Notes: generated by a model from the letters alone, not told the origin. Shown: positions 49,316-60,101, counted from the stretch's first letter. The stretch is DNA of 64,000 nt from Amorphochlora amoebiformis (GCA_054601695.1 BAAHQB010000228.1:186001-250000), one strand, 5' to 3'. Numbers and translations: made by a program.

Positions 49316-49490
49316 ATATATATATATATATATGTATACATATGTATAAAAATGTACATGAATTCGCATACATAGAATCGATATATTTGCATCACTAAAG
49401 ACACTTTCCAATTAGATCGATTCTCTCGAGAAAACTGCCGAGCAACCTGAAGCAAAATTCTCCAAAGCATTAAAATGCACCATTTCCTGA
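40853..49490 (+). CDS. Ankyrin-repeat protein, 20-exon model, 699 aa
   Basis: Exons: 40853-40976, 41036-41134, 41250-41351, 41434-41532, 41856-41963, 42406-42507, 42606-42704, 43001-43102, 43373-43474, 44744-44845, 44945-45043, 45298-45399, 45892-45993, 46082-46180, 46423-46524, 47431-47532, 47617-47715, 47984-48088, 48529-48704, 49416-49490. All have AG/GT borders, and the sum is exactly 700 codons with stop. Exons 2-18 are each one ankyrin repeat (33-36 codons) with a glycine codon, or Arg at one border, split at phase 1. Typical repeat starts are [13 protein letters not shown] and [12 protein letters not shown]. Exon 1 is a partial repeat ([18 protein letters not shown]). The last two exons add a charged tail ([14 protein letters not shown], acidic [18 protein letters not shown]). 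There is no signal peptide or membrane segment; it is probably a soluble protein-binding scaffold, partner unknown. The start ATG at 40853 overlaps a possible acceptor (TCATTGCAG) at about 40861, so an upstream first exon is possible. Confidence 0.88.
41250..41963 (+). repeat. Ankyrin exon cassette 1 (types A-B-C)
   Basis: Three exons: A ([13 protein letters not shown]), B ([13 protein letters not shown]) and C ([13 protein letters not shown]). Their order and type-specific wording recur in the next four cassettes. Lengths are 102, 99 and 108 nt. Confidence 0.85.
41998..42105. repeat. (TA)n in ankyrin intron 5
   Basis: TA run with GTGTGTGTG; the intron spans 41964-42405. Confidence 0.88.
42406..43474 (+). 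repeat. Ankyrin exon cassette 2 (A-B-C-C')
   Basis: A ([13 protein letters not shown]), B ([13 protein letters not shown]), C ([13 protein letters not shown]) and an extra C-type exon ([13 protein letters not shown]). The duplicate C exon is unique to this cassette and is 102 nt like its neighbour. Confidence 0.85.
43480..44740. repeat. (TA)n filling ankyrin intron 9
   Basis: The 1,269-bp intron is almost all TA and CATATA steps, with a small island at 44440-44500. It is the longest intron of the gene. Confidence 0.9.
44744..45399 (+). repeat. Ankyrin exon cassette 3 (A-B-C)
   Basis: A ([13 protein letters not shown]), B ([13 protein letters not shown]), C ([13 protein letters not shown]). 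The A exon ends with C rather than G before the donor, so the split codon becomes CGT (Arg) in place of the usual glycine. Confidence 0.85.
45892..46524 (+). repeat. Ankyrin exon cassette 4 (A-B-C)
   Basis: A ([13 protein letters not shown]), B ([13 protein letters not shown]), C ([13 protein letters not shown]). The C exon has lost the usual LH pair at the start of its repeat, becoming VFH. Confidence 0.85.
46525..46915. repeat. (TA)n in ankyrin intron 15
   Basis: TA and GTATATACAC steps from the donor onward; followed by telomere-like sequence in the same intron. Confidence 0.9.
46925..47285. repeat. Degenerate TTAGGG-like sequence inside ankyrin intron 15
   Basis: GGGTAGGGTTAAG, GTTTGGGTTAAGAGTTAG and ATTAGCGTTAGGGTTAGAC-type steps are interrupted by a TA run at 47045-47075. 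The strand sense is TTAGGG on the coding strand. Confidence 0.75.
47431..48088 (+). repeat. Ankyrin exon cassette 5 (A-B-C)
   Basis: A ([13 protein letters not shown]), B ([13 protein letters not shown]), C ([13 protein letters not shown]). This last cassette is the most divergent at its B and C starts. Confidence 0.85.
48130..48245. repeat. (TA)n in ankyrin intron 18
   Basis: TA run directly after the exon 18 donor region. The same intron then carries CCCTAA-like sequence. Confidence 0.88.
48395..48500. repeat. Degenerate CCCTAA-like sequence inside ankyrin intron 18
   Basis: ACCCAAACCTAACG, TTACCCTTGCGTTAACCCTA and CCTAACCCTAACCCTTG lie just before the exon 19 acceptor (TTGCTATCCCAG), which makes the 3' part of the intron pyrimidine-rich. 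Confidence 0.75.
48870..49345. repeat. (TA)n and AT-rich sequence in ankyrin intron 19
   Basis: TA runs at 48870-48990 and 49255-49335 with an AT-rich middle containing TGTATGTATG steps. Confidence 0.87.
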
Positions 49491-49612
49491 ACAGTCGATG
49501 ACTGAATGAAAGCTCTTCCTGAACAGTCGATGCCTGAATGACAGCTCTTCCTGAACAGTCGATGACTGAATGACAGCTCTTCCTGAATAGTCGATGACTG
49601 AATGACAGCTCA
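49484..49612. repeat. 32-bp x4 tandem repeat spanning the ankyrin stop codon
   Basis: TTCCTGAACAGTCGATGACT then GAATGACAGCTC recurs four times with a 32-bp period. The TGA stop of the ankyrin model (49488-49490) lies in the first unit. The remaining copies would be in the 3' untranslated region. Confidence 0.9.
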
Positions 49613-49739
49613 CGATTATTCAAATGTTTTACTACTCGGTGCATGAGGAGGTCTACTAGGCCTTGTCCCAATTAGTACATCTTCAAATAGAAATTCTAAA
49701 TTTGTCTATGACCACGCGCGTACATTATTAGGTAAAGTG

Positions 49740-50400
49740 TGAATATACATACATGTATACTCTAGATGCTAGGTATCTAGGGTATATCCAAGCTACATGC
49801 ATGTACAGTGCTAGCATGCACGCACCAAATTTATGTACAGTCATTAACCGAAGATAATTTTTTTTCCACTTGCATGTTAGACATGTACTAGATGTACCTC
49901 AGTGTGTGTTAAAGGTATGGTTAGGTCATTCACCTACGAGTAGTCTAGGTAGTAGTAATATGTAGAATATATCATAAATGACTACTACAACTACCGTAGA
50001 ACTAAAAGTAGCATAATCACTGATTATTGACTGATCGAGAGTACTAACTGGACCAAGATATTTACCAGTTTCTGGCCTTTCAGCAATAATACTACTAATG
50101 ATATAGAATATCTAGTATATATAAAACAAATCTAGATAATAGTAGTAATATGGTATCTTCATGCAATGCTAGAATGACTAGAATGACATTGATTTGTCTG
50201 AGAGTTGCTCAGGCGCAATTAATGCATTGATATAATATTGCGATCATGCGCAGGCCCAATGTGATGTAATACCATTGCGCCTTCTCGAATTTGGCATCAT
50301 GGCTACTTGGAATAGCATCTCAGTAGATCTAGTGGTATCTCTGTCCAGACTCTAGAATGTGCACAATTATACAGATTTCAATTGAAACCGCAATGGTTGA
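49740..50400. other. CTAG-rich island, no gene recognised
   Basis: About twelve CTAG in roughly 610 bases, with CATGTACTAGATGTAC and AATGCTAGAATGACTAGAAT phrases. The sequence is complex and not TA-rich. No open frame above about 45 codons was noted. Confidence 0.6.
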
Positions 50401-50439
50401 CAAAATGATTTAAAACAAACTCAGACGGTATAGATTCTC

Positions 50440-50690
50440 TTACGGATCATCAACCACTTCAACTGAGGGGTGATAAAAGGAAGGAGCCGCAGGGAGCCGG
50501 AATGAGGATGAGAGAACCAACCTTCGCGCCATTGACCAGGAATCGGAACCTAATTCTCGGAATCCAAAACGTCGGAACCCAAGATTTTTCGCGAAAGCGG
50601 CGCGGAAGTGGTCTCGTCGGAACTGTCCCGGCTTCAAAAGCGAAGAAAGCCTACGACCTCACGGAGCACTGAATGTACATGTCTGAAATA
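50440..50690. other. Complex island upstream of the FYSH gene, ambiguous coding
   Basis: A minus-strand 65-codon frame (50440-50637) and a plus-strand frame (from a TAA near 50471 to a TGA at 50686) overlap. The plus frame includes NLRAIDQESEPNSRNPKRRN, which resembles ILRAIENLNSEFSESKSRRG read at 58619-58680, so both may descend from one exon. Not resolved. Confidence 0.35.
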
Positions 50691-50738
50691 CGTATAAGTT
50701 TCATGTTGGTAAACGAATGTATGTACTCGTACAGAGAG

Positions 50739-51154
50739 ATGCCGAAGTCGAACGCAAGCGGAAAAAGAGAGAAGGGCCAATACCAGGTGGTGCGCTTCAA
50801 AGCTAAGAAAAAGGTACTACCTTTTTTCGGTCATACTTTGTGGATTTTGTAGTCAAGTCGTGTCATGTGTGTTCATTTGTACGTAAATTGAACCAATATA
50901 TGCGTCAATGTGTGTCAATAGGTGTGTTTCTAAACATGCTCATATCCATATGTGGACTAACACGAAATATGTACTCCACAGGAGTGTTTTGAGATAATGG
51001 TGTCGAATGGTGGGGCTGCAATGTATCGTGACGGCAAAGCAAACTTGGAATCCGTGCTTTTCGCCCCTGTGGTACTTGTATATATGGAGATATATTAAAA
51101 TATTAACGGTCAGGGTTATATACACATCTACATACATGTGTATGTATATATTCA

Positions 51155-51252
<98 letters not shown>

Positions 51253-51621
51253 ACACATATATATATATATATCATGATTACCCTAACGTAATCCTAACCT
51301 GAACCTTTACAGTAAGCCTAACCACAACCCTTCTAAACCCTAACCTTAGCCCTAACCCTAACCCTAATCCTACCCTAACCCTAATCCTACCTCTAATCCT
51401 AACCCTAACCCTAACCCTAATCCTAACGCTAATACAGGTGTTTCGCAACGCTCGGAAGGCAATACCCGCTAGCGCAGCGGAGTTGGAGGTACCAGAGCAC
51501 ATGTGCATTTTCAATATTTCTATAATGAAAACATTGAATATGCATCTATACGAATTTATAATAATTACACAATTTACAATATATATACAAATAAATATAA
51601 TACATATATGTACAATATATG

Positions 51622-51655
<34 letters not shown>

Positions 51656-51876
51656 ATATATATATTTATATTATGATATACATATTTGTTTACTTAATGT
51701 AGGGTGCATTTGGAAGTTCAGATGTAAACCACTGCGCTCACCGCATTCTAACGCAGGGTTATACACAAATACATGTACATACTACATTTATGTATAATGT
51801 GCATATATATATGTAACGAATATGTGAATTTAAGAATTTATGTCATAAATGATTACATGCATAAACATATATATAT

Positions 51877-51963
<87 letters not shown>

Positions 51964-52219
51964 CATGCATATACATTATATATATAGATATATGTATATA
52001 TATATATATATACATATTTATTTAAATTCATCCACGAATTATAGATAAATGTACAAACATGTGAATCTATATATAATATATACTATGTATATAATATATA
52101 TATATATATATATATATTACATATATGTATATGTGTGTGTGTGTGTATAAATGTAAATATGAGTATGTTTCGATCAGGCGATGCCAAGCAAAACAAGAAA
52201 GAAAGGAAGGAAAGCGCAG
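50739..52219 (+). CDS. SBDS N-terminal (FYSH)-like protein, exons 1-4
   Basis: Four exons, all phase 0: 50739-50813 (25 codons), 50982-51071 (30), 51438-51488 (17), 52178-52219 (14), with AG/GT borders throughout. Exon 1 ends [13 protein letters not shown]; exon 2 reads [20 protein letters not shown] and then [10 protein letters not shown]; exon 3 reads [17 protein letters not shown]; exon 4 is basic ([14 protein letters not shown]). The order VVR(F/Y)K, FEI, YR.G, L..VL, VF.N..K.. A...EL matches the FYSH domain of SBDS, the ribosome-maturation factor, and of the small Rtc3 proteins. In that family the domain binds RNA or the 60S subunit. The exon 1 frame is open upstream to 50673, so the start is a choice. 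Later exons are uncertain, so whether it is a full SBDS or a short FYSH-only protein is open. Confidence 0.6.
51150..51250. repeat. (TA)n in FYSH-gene intron 2
   Basis: Uninterrupted TA of about 95 bases. Confidence 0.9.
51278..51435. repeat. CCCTAA repeat forming the 3' end of FYSH-gene intron 2
   Basis: CCCTAACCCTAATCCTACC-type repeats run to within a few bases of the acceptor (CTAACGCTAATACAG at 51423-51437). The array supplies the pyrimidine/branch region of this intron. Confidence 0.85.
51610..52125. repeat. (TA)n blocks in FYSH-gene intron 3
   Basis: TA runs at 51620-51670 and 51870-51955 and further TA to 52125; an island at 51690-51780 is complex. Confidence 0.85.
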
Positions 52220-52249
52220 GTATACAACCAACTCAAAAAAAAGGATAAA

Positions 52250-52501
52250 TCTATATGTTAATTCTACCATGTATATATTATAATATGTATATATATTAAT
52301 ATATATATATATATATATATGTGTGTGCACATATATAATATATCTGTACATATATACACATTTATATGCATATATATAATGTACAGTCATTAATACATAT
52401 ATAAAAATATAAATATGTTTATATATAAATGTAAACATATAAATATATATATAAACATCTAAATATGTTCATATATGTTTATATTTAACATATATTATTT
52501 T

Positions 52502-52551
<50 letters not shown>

Positions 52552-52688
52552 CATGTACGTAATATATACGTATGTATATAGAAACAAGTATATTATAAGA
52601 ATATGTACAAGCTAATATCTTCATAATGTATGTATATAGTATCAGCCAGAGTCATAGACAAATATATCTATATAATATATATATAAAT

Positions 52689-52722
<34 letters not shown>

Positions 52723-52962
52723 CATATCATAAACACAAAATCCATATTTTATTTGTTTGATATTGGTTTAAAACCCTCAGAAACCAGACGCCGTCAACTT
52801 ATAGATTTTGTCAATAGGTTATCAACTTTCAAATATTTTCATATTTACATTTAACTCTTATATATAATGTAGCATATCTTTTACATATATGTAAAAGGTT
52901 TTAAAATAAAATGTGTTTAGCGTGGTTCTTCCGTGTATATTGTTGATATATACGTATAATTG

Positions 52963-52996
<34 letters not shown>

Positions 52997-52997
52997 T

Positions 52998-53033
<36 letters not shown>

Positions 53034-53037
53034 AATA

Positions 53038-53071
<34 letters not shown>

Positions 53072-53204
53072 AAAATACATATATATATATATACATATCT
53101 TTCACATATATGTATGCGTGTATTTAAAATAATATGTGTTCAGCGTGGTTTCTTGCATTTTAACAAATATGTTCATTATATATGTATATATATATATATA
53201 TTGG

Positions 53205-53240
<36 letters not shown>

Positions 53241-53248
53241 ATAGATAT

Positions 53249-53285
<37 letters not shown>

Positions 53286-53460
53286 ACATGTATATATAAT
53301 GGATATACTCGGTTGTCTACATATAGTAAGTTTATATCTATATGCATGTATGAAATTCTTCGTAACTTCATATATATATATAATATATGTACTAAATGTA
53401 TGTATTTATATAACATATATATATATATATAAATATATATATACACACATGTATACCAAT
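52250..53460. repeat. (TA)n block with one direct repeat
   Basis: Mostly TA. An ACATATATGTA..., TTAAAATAA.ATGTGTT[TC]AG, CGTGGTT unit occurs at about 52885-52930 and 53100-53150. 52735-52880 is AT-rich complex sequence with no gene. Confidence 0.85.
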
Positions 53461-53579
53461 ACCTTGTCATGTAGTCTCAAAATGAGCTTAGGTAAAATTA
53501 TGTAATCACAGAAACTATCGTGACGCACGCACTCTCCTTCCTGTCCCCCCCCTCCGTCTAGAAGGGTAACGAAAATGAA

Positions 53580-53945
53580 AACGTACGCCGAGATGGACAG
53601 AGAAAAATAGGCGAGAGATAAGAGAGAGATAAGAGAGAGAGAGATAAGAGAGAGAGAGATGAGAGACAGAGGGGGAGAGATAGAGTAGAATCATTAAGAT
53701 AAGGTGAGATTTAAAGAGATGGTGTTCGTGGTGGAGAGAGCATATCTTGGTAGAGAGGAGAGAGAGAGCGAAGAGATACCGAGAGCGATGTGGGGGTGCA
53801 TTGAGGGTGAGGGTTAGCATGAGGCTGTCTCTCTTCCTCTCTCTTCTCTCTTTCATCTCCTCACTCCTTCTCTTTCACTCTCTCTCTCTCTCGATCTCTC
53901 TGGTGGGAGAGAGCTGAATTGGGAGGAAGGGAGGAGAAAAAGATC
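53580..53945. repeat. GA-rich then CT-rich tract
   Basis: Purine tract (53590-53780, GAGAGATAAGAGAG units) followed after about 40 bases by a pyrimidine tract (53825-53900). Because the two are complementary in composition they could pair as an imperfect stem. Confidence 0.8.
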
Positions 53946-53962
53946 ATTAACTGAGAGAAGAA

Positions 53963-54035
53963 GATATTAGGAAATGAAGTATATATATATATGTATGTGA
54001 AGATATTAGGAAATGAAGTATATATATATATATGT
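53963..54035. repeat. ~40-bp tandem duplication
   Basis: GAAGATATTAGGAAATGAAG then TATATATATA occurs twice in succession. Confidence 0.85.
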
Positions 54036-54051
54036 GTGTGTTTGTACATTC

Positions 54052-54059
<8 letters not shown>

Positions 54060-54134
<75 letters not shown>

Positions 54135-54240
54135 TGCGTGTGTATGTATGTGTTATATATATACATATATGTATATATAACATATTCCACATATATTTTA
54201 TATATAAATATATATATATATATTTATTTATTTATATTTA
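54060..54240. repeat. (TA)n/(TG)n tract
   Basis: TA run, then about 18 TG units, then TA and TTTATTTA. Confidence 0.88.
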
Positions 54241-54247
54241 CTTTGAG

Positions 54248-54331
54248 ATTTGTACGGTTGTGAGGTTGGTAGTTGGGTTCCGTTTTGATGAAAGCAACCA
54301 ACTCTGGCAAGAGGCACGTCGACTCGTCGAT
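54248..54331 (+). CDS. Candidate exon 5 of the FYSH gene
   Basis: Acceptor TTTATATTTACTTTGAG, then 28 codons in phase 0 (ICTVVRLVVGFRFDESNQLW, then QEARRLVD), then donor GTACGTGTG. It fits phase 0 from exon 4. No homology is recognised for this segment, so its membership is inferred from phase and position. Confidence 0.35.
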
Positions 54332-54369
54332 GTACGTGTGTGTGTATACATGTGTGTATTATATAATAT

Positions 54370-54378
54370 TACTGAATA

Positions 54379-54418
<40 letters not shown>

Positions 54419-54464
54419 ATGTATATATGTGTATAAATGAATATATGTATGTATATATATATAC

Positions 54465-54533
<69 letters not shown>

Positions 54534-54615
54534 ATGTATATATGTATATATATGTATGTATGTATGTATATACATGTATGTATGTACATGTATGTATGTA
54601 TATGTATATATATAT

Positions 54616-54670
<55 letters not shown>

Positions 54671-54737
54671 TTATGTGTATATTATGTATAAAATTCATAC
54701 ATATAAAGATTTATACAGAACATATAATATATACATA

Positions 54738-54771
<34 letters not shown>

Positions 54772-54784
54772 TGTATGTAATATT

Positions 54785-54861
<77 letters not shown>

Positions 54862-54880
54862 TATGTATACATATATACAC

Positions 54881-54968
<88 letters not shown>

Positions 54969-55010
54969 GTATGTGCATATGTATACAGTGGAAATAAATA
55001 ACCGCACGCA
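54370..55010. repeat. (TA)n block
   Basis: TA runs with GTATGTATG steps, one of the longest TA blocks of the window. Confidence 0.9.
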
Positions 55011-55242
55011 TATGTGTTTTATGAGCATAATAACGCGCAACTTTAAAATAATTGCCTAACTATGAATGCTCATGAAAATGTAGATGTGTACATGTATACA
55101 AGTGTGTGTATGTACATGTGTGTAACATGTATATTATTAAGTGCATATTTATACAACATCTGTTTAAATATGCATGCTCATGCAAACATAGACATGCACA
55201 TGCATACGTGTGTGTGTATGTATATGTGTATATATTATATAT

Positions 55243-55285
<43 letters not shown>

Positions 55286-55389
55286 TGTATATATGTGTGT
55301 ACATATATACACATATACCCAGAGAGAAAATGAATGTTTTTTTGTCTATGTAAATAGATATGTATATATGCAAACAATTTGAATATAAG
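55010..55389. other. AT-rich sequence with (TA)n core
   Basis: TGTATGTACATG-type sequence around a TA run at 55248-55282; it contains several short palindromes but no gene. Confidence 0.6.
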
Positions 55390-55460
55390 CACGCTCAAAA
55401 GAAGTTCAACACCTGTCTAAGGCGGGTTGAGATCGAACAATCTCTAACTGTCGACTCAAG
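55390..55460 (+). CDS. Candidate exon 6 of the FYSH gene
   Basis: Acceptor-like TTTGAATATAAG, then HAQKKFNTCLRRVEIEQSLT with VDS, then donor GTCACA after phase 2. Entry phase 0 fits the preceding candidate. Composition stands out from the TA flanks. Confidence 0.33.
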
Positions 55461-55469
55461 GTCACATTA

Positions 55470-55538
55470 AATATATATATATATATATATAAACGTTATA
55501 CTTATATATGTAAATATTTAAAATATATGATATATATA

Positions 55539-55584
<46 letters not shown>

Positions 55585-56030
55585 TATGTACATAGATACA
55601 TATTGTGAATATTTATGTACACAACTTATATTAGTACAAATGTTATCTATGCATAAAGTTTCTAACTAAAGAGTATGTAGAAACTTTTCCCAAAATGCGT
55701 ATGAATATTCTAGATGTACACCACACCCTCACGAATAATAATACTATATATGCACGGTATTATATATATATATACACATATACATACATACATACATTAC
55801 ACATATAAACATATATATACATATGTACATAGTGTATATATATATATATATATATATTTACCCACTGTTTACTGAAAACACGCATGAAATATTTTGTCGT
55901 AACACCCTTAACATAATATAATACATGTGCATATGTATACATATAAAATATACGTAAATTTATATATATATACAATATATATGTATATATATATATATAC
56001 ATACATATTATTTACATTTTATATATATAT

Positions 56031-56064
<34 letters not shown>

Positions 56065-56069
56065 TGTAC

Positions 56070-56102
<33 letters not shown>

Positions 56103-56130
56103 TATATATTAATTACATACGCTTACATTC

Positions 56131-56168
<38 letters not shown>

Positions 56169-56290
56169 TATACATACATATACATACATATATATATATA
56201 TATAATATATATATACACATACATATAATATATATATATGTAAATATATATATATATATGTATATGTATATATATATAGACATACGCATC
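55470..56290. repeat. (TA)n block with AT islands
   Basis: TA runs with an AT-rich complex island at 55595-55760 and 55860-55925; no gene is supported. Confidence 0.85.
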
Positions 56291-56444
56291 AATTTATATA
56301 ACTCTACATTTACCTATGTATTAATGGGAAACTGTGCATTGGCATACATAGTTGAATTTATACGTACATACATAACGATGGGGTTTGAATACATTTTAAT
56401 AAAGGTAAATATACACATTTGGATAGAGGTATATACCCATTCAG

Positions 56445-56484
56445 ACTGAAGAAAGCAGCTAGTGGAATTCTGGACAAATTTGGG
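56445..56484 (+). CDS. Candidate exon 7 of the FYSH gene
   Basis: Acceptor ATATACCCATTCAG, one base of a split codon, then LKKAASGILDKFG, then donor GTACAC in phase 0. The phase matches exon 6 before and exon 8 after it. At 40 bases it is very short, so chance is possible. Confidence 0.3.
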
Positions 56485-56516
56485 GTACACATATACCTAC
56501 ATGTGTAAAACTATAT

Positions 56517-56570
<54 letters not shown>

Positions 56571-56689
56571 TATGTTTATATATGCATGATGATATAGATG
56601 AAATGTGTGAATACATTCGATTCCGAATATAGTCGATGCATAGAAGATGCAACACTGTCCTGTGCATTCGATTTGGATGTCTTTGATGT

Positions 56690-57060
56690 ATGTATAAAAA
56701 CACTTTTCTGCGAATGCGATTATCGATAATTTCAAGTAAAAGACATATTCTGTGAATGCGATGTATCTTGATGTATAAAAAGACACAACATATGCATTTC
56801 ATGTATAAAAAGACATAACATTCTGTGAATGCGATGTATTTGATGTATGAAAGGTCACAACATATGTATTTCATGTATAAAAAGACATAACATTCTGTGA
56901 ATGCTGCGATTGTGGTGTATAAAAGGTCATAACATATGTATTTAATGTGATAAAAGACATGACATTCTGTGAATGCTGCGATTGTGGATATATTTGATGT
57001 GTAAAAAGACATAACATATGTATGAATGTATAAAAAGACATAACCTTCTGTGAATGCGTT
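56690..57060. repeat. ~72-bp tandem repeat, about five copies
   Basis: TCTGTGAATG begins at 56749, 56822, 56894, 56966 and 57047 (steps 73, 72, 72, 81), with GTATAAAAAGACATAACAT and TGTATTTCATGTATAAAAAG between. It ends about 25 bases before candidate exon 8. Confidence 0.85.
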
Positions 57061-57084
57061 GGGTTCTCTTTTGAAAGGTTTCAG

Positions 57085-57113
57085 TTAATGCAAGAACTGC
57101 TAAGGGATCCAAG
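57085..57113 (+). CDS. Candidate exon 8 of the FYSH gene
   Basis: Acceptor TTTTGAAAGGTTTCAG, then LMQELLRDP plus two bases, then donor GTATAT. In another frame it reads NARTAKGSK and ends in phase 0. A possible join to 58619 would give a terminal exon RFSEQLKI and a TAA at 58641. Confidence 0.3.
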
Positions 57114-57114
57114 G

Positions 57115-57160
57115 TATATAATATTACATATATATATATATATATATAATATATATAATA

Positions 57161-57213
<53 letters not shown>

Positions 57214-57379
57214 AATGTATATAAGAATATATATAATAAAATACATAGTTATGTGTATATATATATATATATAATATGTATGCAGTGAGTGTATACAGAT
57301 GAGGCCATGGGATATATGCACACATATATCAATATACATTGACATATTTATGTATTGCAATACTATGTATGTATAAATA

Positions 57380-57427
<48 letters not shown>

Positions 57428-57580
57428 CAATATGTCCTATATATTATATATATATATAGATATATGTATGTATATATATGTTATGTATTTATACGTGCGT
57501 GTGTATATTTTACACGTGTATATATATGTATATATATATATATGTGTGTGTGTGTATGTGTGTGTGTGTGTGTATGTGTG

Positions 57581-57641
<61 letters not shown>

Positions 57642-57726
57642 AATGTACATGTAAAAGCGTTTGTATCTATTCGGTTTTAATATGTGTACGTTATACACGT
57701 TATGTGTGTATATATGTCTGTGCATG

Positions 57727-57768
<42 letters not shown>

Positions 57769-57788
57769 CATGTACATATATATATATA

Positions 57789-57834
<46 letters not shown>

Positions 57835-57840
57835 ACATAT
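57115..57840. repeat. (TA)n/(TG)n block
   Basis: TA runs and TGTGTGTG segments at 57543-57590 and 57622-57640. Confidence 0.88.
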
Positions 57841-57899
57841 GTAAAGATTATCTTCGAGGTCGGGTGTCTGGAGTCGGAGGTCGAACCGGTATCTCTACG

Positions 57900-57943
57900 A
57901 AGCATATATGCCATATATATACACATATATATATACATATTTA

Positions 57944-58042
<99 letters not shown>

Positions 58043-58062
58043 GTATGTATATATATATATAT

Positions 58063-58115
<53 letters not shown>

Positions 58116-58190
58116 AATATATAATATATATATATATATTATATATATATATATATATCATATATACATGTACACGATATATATTCATAT
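57900..58190. repeat. (TA)n block
   Basis: TA only, after a small complex island (57840-57905, GTCGGGTGTCTGGAGTCGG). Confidence 0.88.
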
Positions 58191-58439
58191 GTTAGAACAT
58201 ATCAAGTTCCGCGTGAGCTAAATACGTATGTGTAATTTCATGCATATAAGTATGAATGTATAATTTGATGCACATAAGTATGTATGTGTGAGCCCATGTG
58301 CCACAAATCCGTACGTAGAACTCCACTTTAGATGCATTTTTTACTGTGAATGGTAATATTATTTCAAAGTATCCCAAAACATCTCCATAAATTGATAGTT
58401 ATCTGCATATTAACATGTAAATACACTACATATACTTAT

Positions 58440-58600
58440 ATGAATGTATATATATATACATATATGTATATATATATATGTATGTATATATATATATATA
58501 TATATATTGTATATAAATATATATATATTGTATATAAATATATATAAATATATATATGTATATATACATATATACACATATATATTTACATATATAATTC
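58440..58600. repeat. (TA)n tract
   Basis: TA with TTGTATATAAATA duplicated at about 58505 and 58528. The preceding 58190-58435 is AT-rich complex sequence containing a short duplication (TATAAGTATGAATGTATAATT and a near copy). Confidence 0.85.
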
Positions 58601-58618
58601 ATGGATGTGTTTAACCAG

Positions 58619-58775
58619 ATTCTCCGAGCAATTGAAAATCTAAATTCCGAATTCTCGGAATCCAAATCTCGGCGTGGGCGTGGGTCCCGCAAGCAAGGAG
58701 GCAGAAGTTCGAATCCAGAAATTAGATTTTTGAAATTTTTTTTTGGCTGGGTGGTTAAGGGTTAATTGGATTAAA
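58619..58775 (+). CDS. Exon-like island with SR/RG-rich frame
   Basis: After acceptor-like TTTAACCAG, a phase-0 frame reads ILRAIENLNSEFSESKSRRG, then RGSRKQGGRSSNP, and reaches a TAA near 58763. Possible donors are the GTGGGT sequences in the Arg-Gly stretch. It resembles the plus-strand frame at about 50505. Gene membership is unresolved. Confidence 0.33.
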
Positions 58776-58802
58776 TAACAAGTTATGCGTCACCTTTGTG
58801 CG

Positions 58803-58804
<2 letters not shown>

Positions 58805-58866
<62 letters not shown>

Positions 58867-59095
58867 ATATTTGTGTGTTTTATATGTATACATATATATG
58901 TATACACGTATCTACTTGCATTTGGTATATCATTTAAATCTTCATATATCTGTTTAGTGCAAATACATACATTCATACATACCAACGATGATATAGCTAC
59001 ATATGCTACATATGCTCAGTATATCTGATAATATATGTGTAGATATAAATATGTCTACATATACATATGCATATATAATATATATATATAAATAC

Positions 59096-59133
<38 letters not shown>

Positions 59134-59150
59134 TGTTCTTTCATATATAC
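58805..59150. repeat. (TA)n block with AT-rich island
   Basis: TA runs at 58807-58865 and 59095-59130; the middle is AT-rich and without features. Confidence 0.85.
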
Positions 59151-59394
59151 CATTCTACAAAAATTTACATGTTTGACTCGACACATATTTCAATACATAC
59201 GATATGCGCATATGTGAATATATGATAAAAAGATATCCGAGTATATGTATATCTGAATATGTGGAAATAAATACAGCGCAAGGTGGAAAACGTTCTAGTG
59301 CGAAGGTGGAGGAAAACACTGTTTCAGGCAATAGATATAATATATAATATATTAACACTTACATGCACATATATTCTTATTTGTAAATAATGTA

Positions 59395-59524
59395 TATGTA
59401 TATTATATATATATATATATATAATATATATATATATATATGTGTGTGTGTATGCTTTCATAAACTTCTTTTGTATATTTTGCATATATAATTCATATCT
59501 TAATGTATATATATATATATATAT

Positions 59525-59558
<34 letters not shown>

Positions 59559-60061
59559 GATATAAATATATATAGATATACGTATAAAAAAAATGTGAAT
59601 TAATTGAAAACATGCCTATCGATAAAGATGTATATGTTAAATGTAGATAATCCATATACTGTTATGTTTTGATACCACCTAGCGTCTACGCTGAACCCCA
59701 AGAGACGTAGCGCCAAGAAGGGTATATAATTGAATATATCTGTATGTATATATCATATATATATATATATGATGATGCTATATATATATATATATATATA
59801 TACATATGTATATTTGCACACACACTTCCACATTATATATATATATATATATATATACATATATATATACATACATGTACGTACATACATGAAAGTAATA
59901 TATATGTGTATATGTGTATATATGTTGGACAGAAAGAGGTAAGATTGATTAATATTCTGAAATTATCATGAATCATATTCCCAAAGATATGATCATAATC
60001 TCAACAATATGGACACTTACTAATATACCGACATGGAAACGGACAAACAGAGCGAGCGATG

Positions 60062-60101
<40 letters not shown>

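Noticed and set aside
49108-49671. 187-codon minus-strand frame
   Set aside because: Made of TA sequence plus the 32-bp repeat, antisense to the last ankyrin exon.
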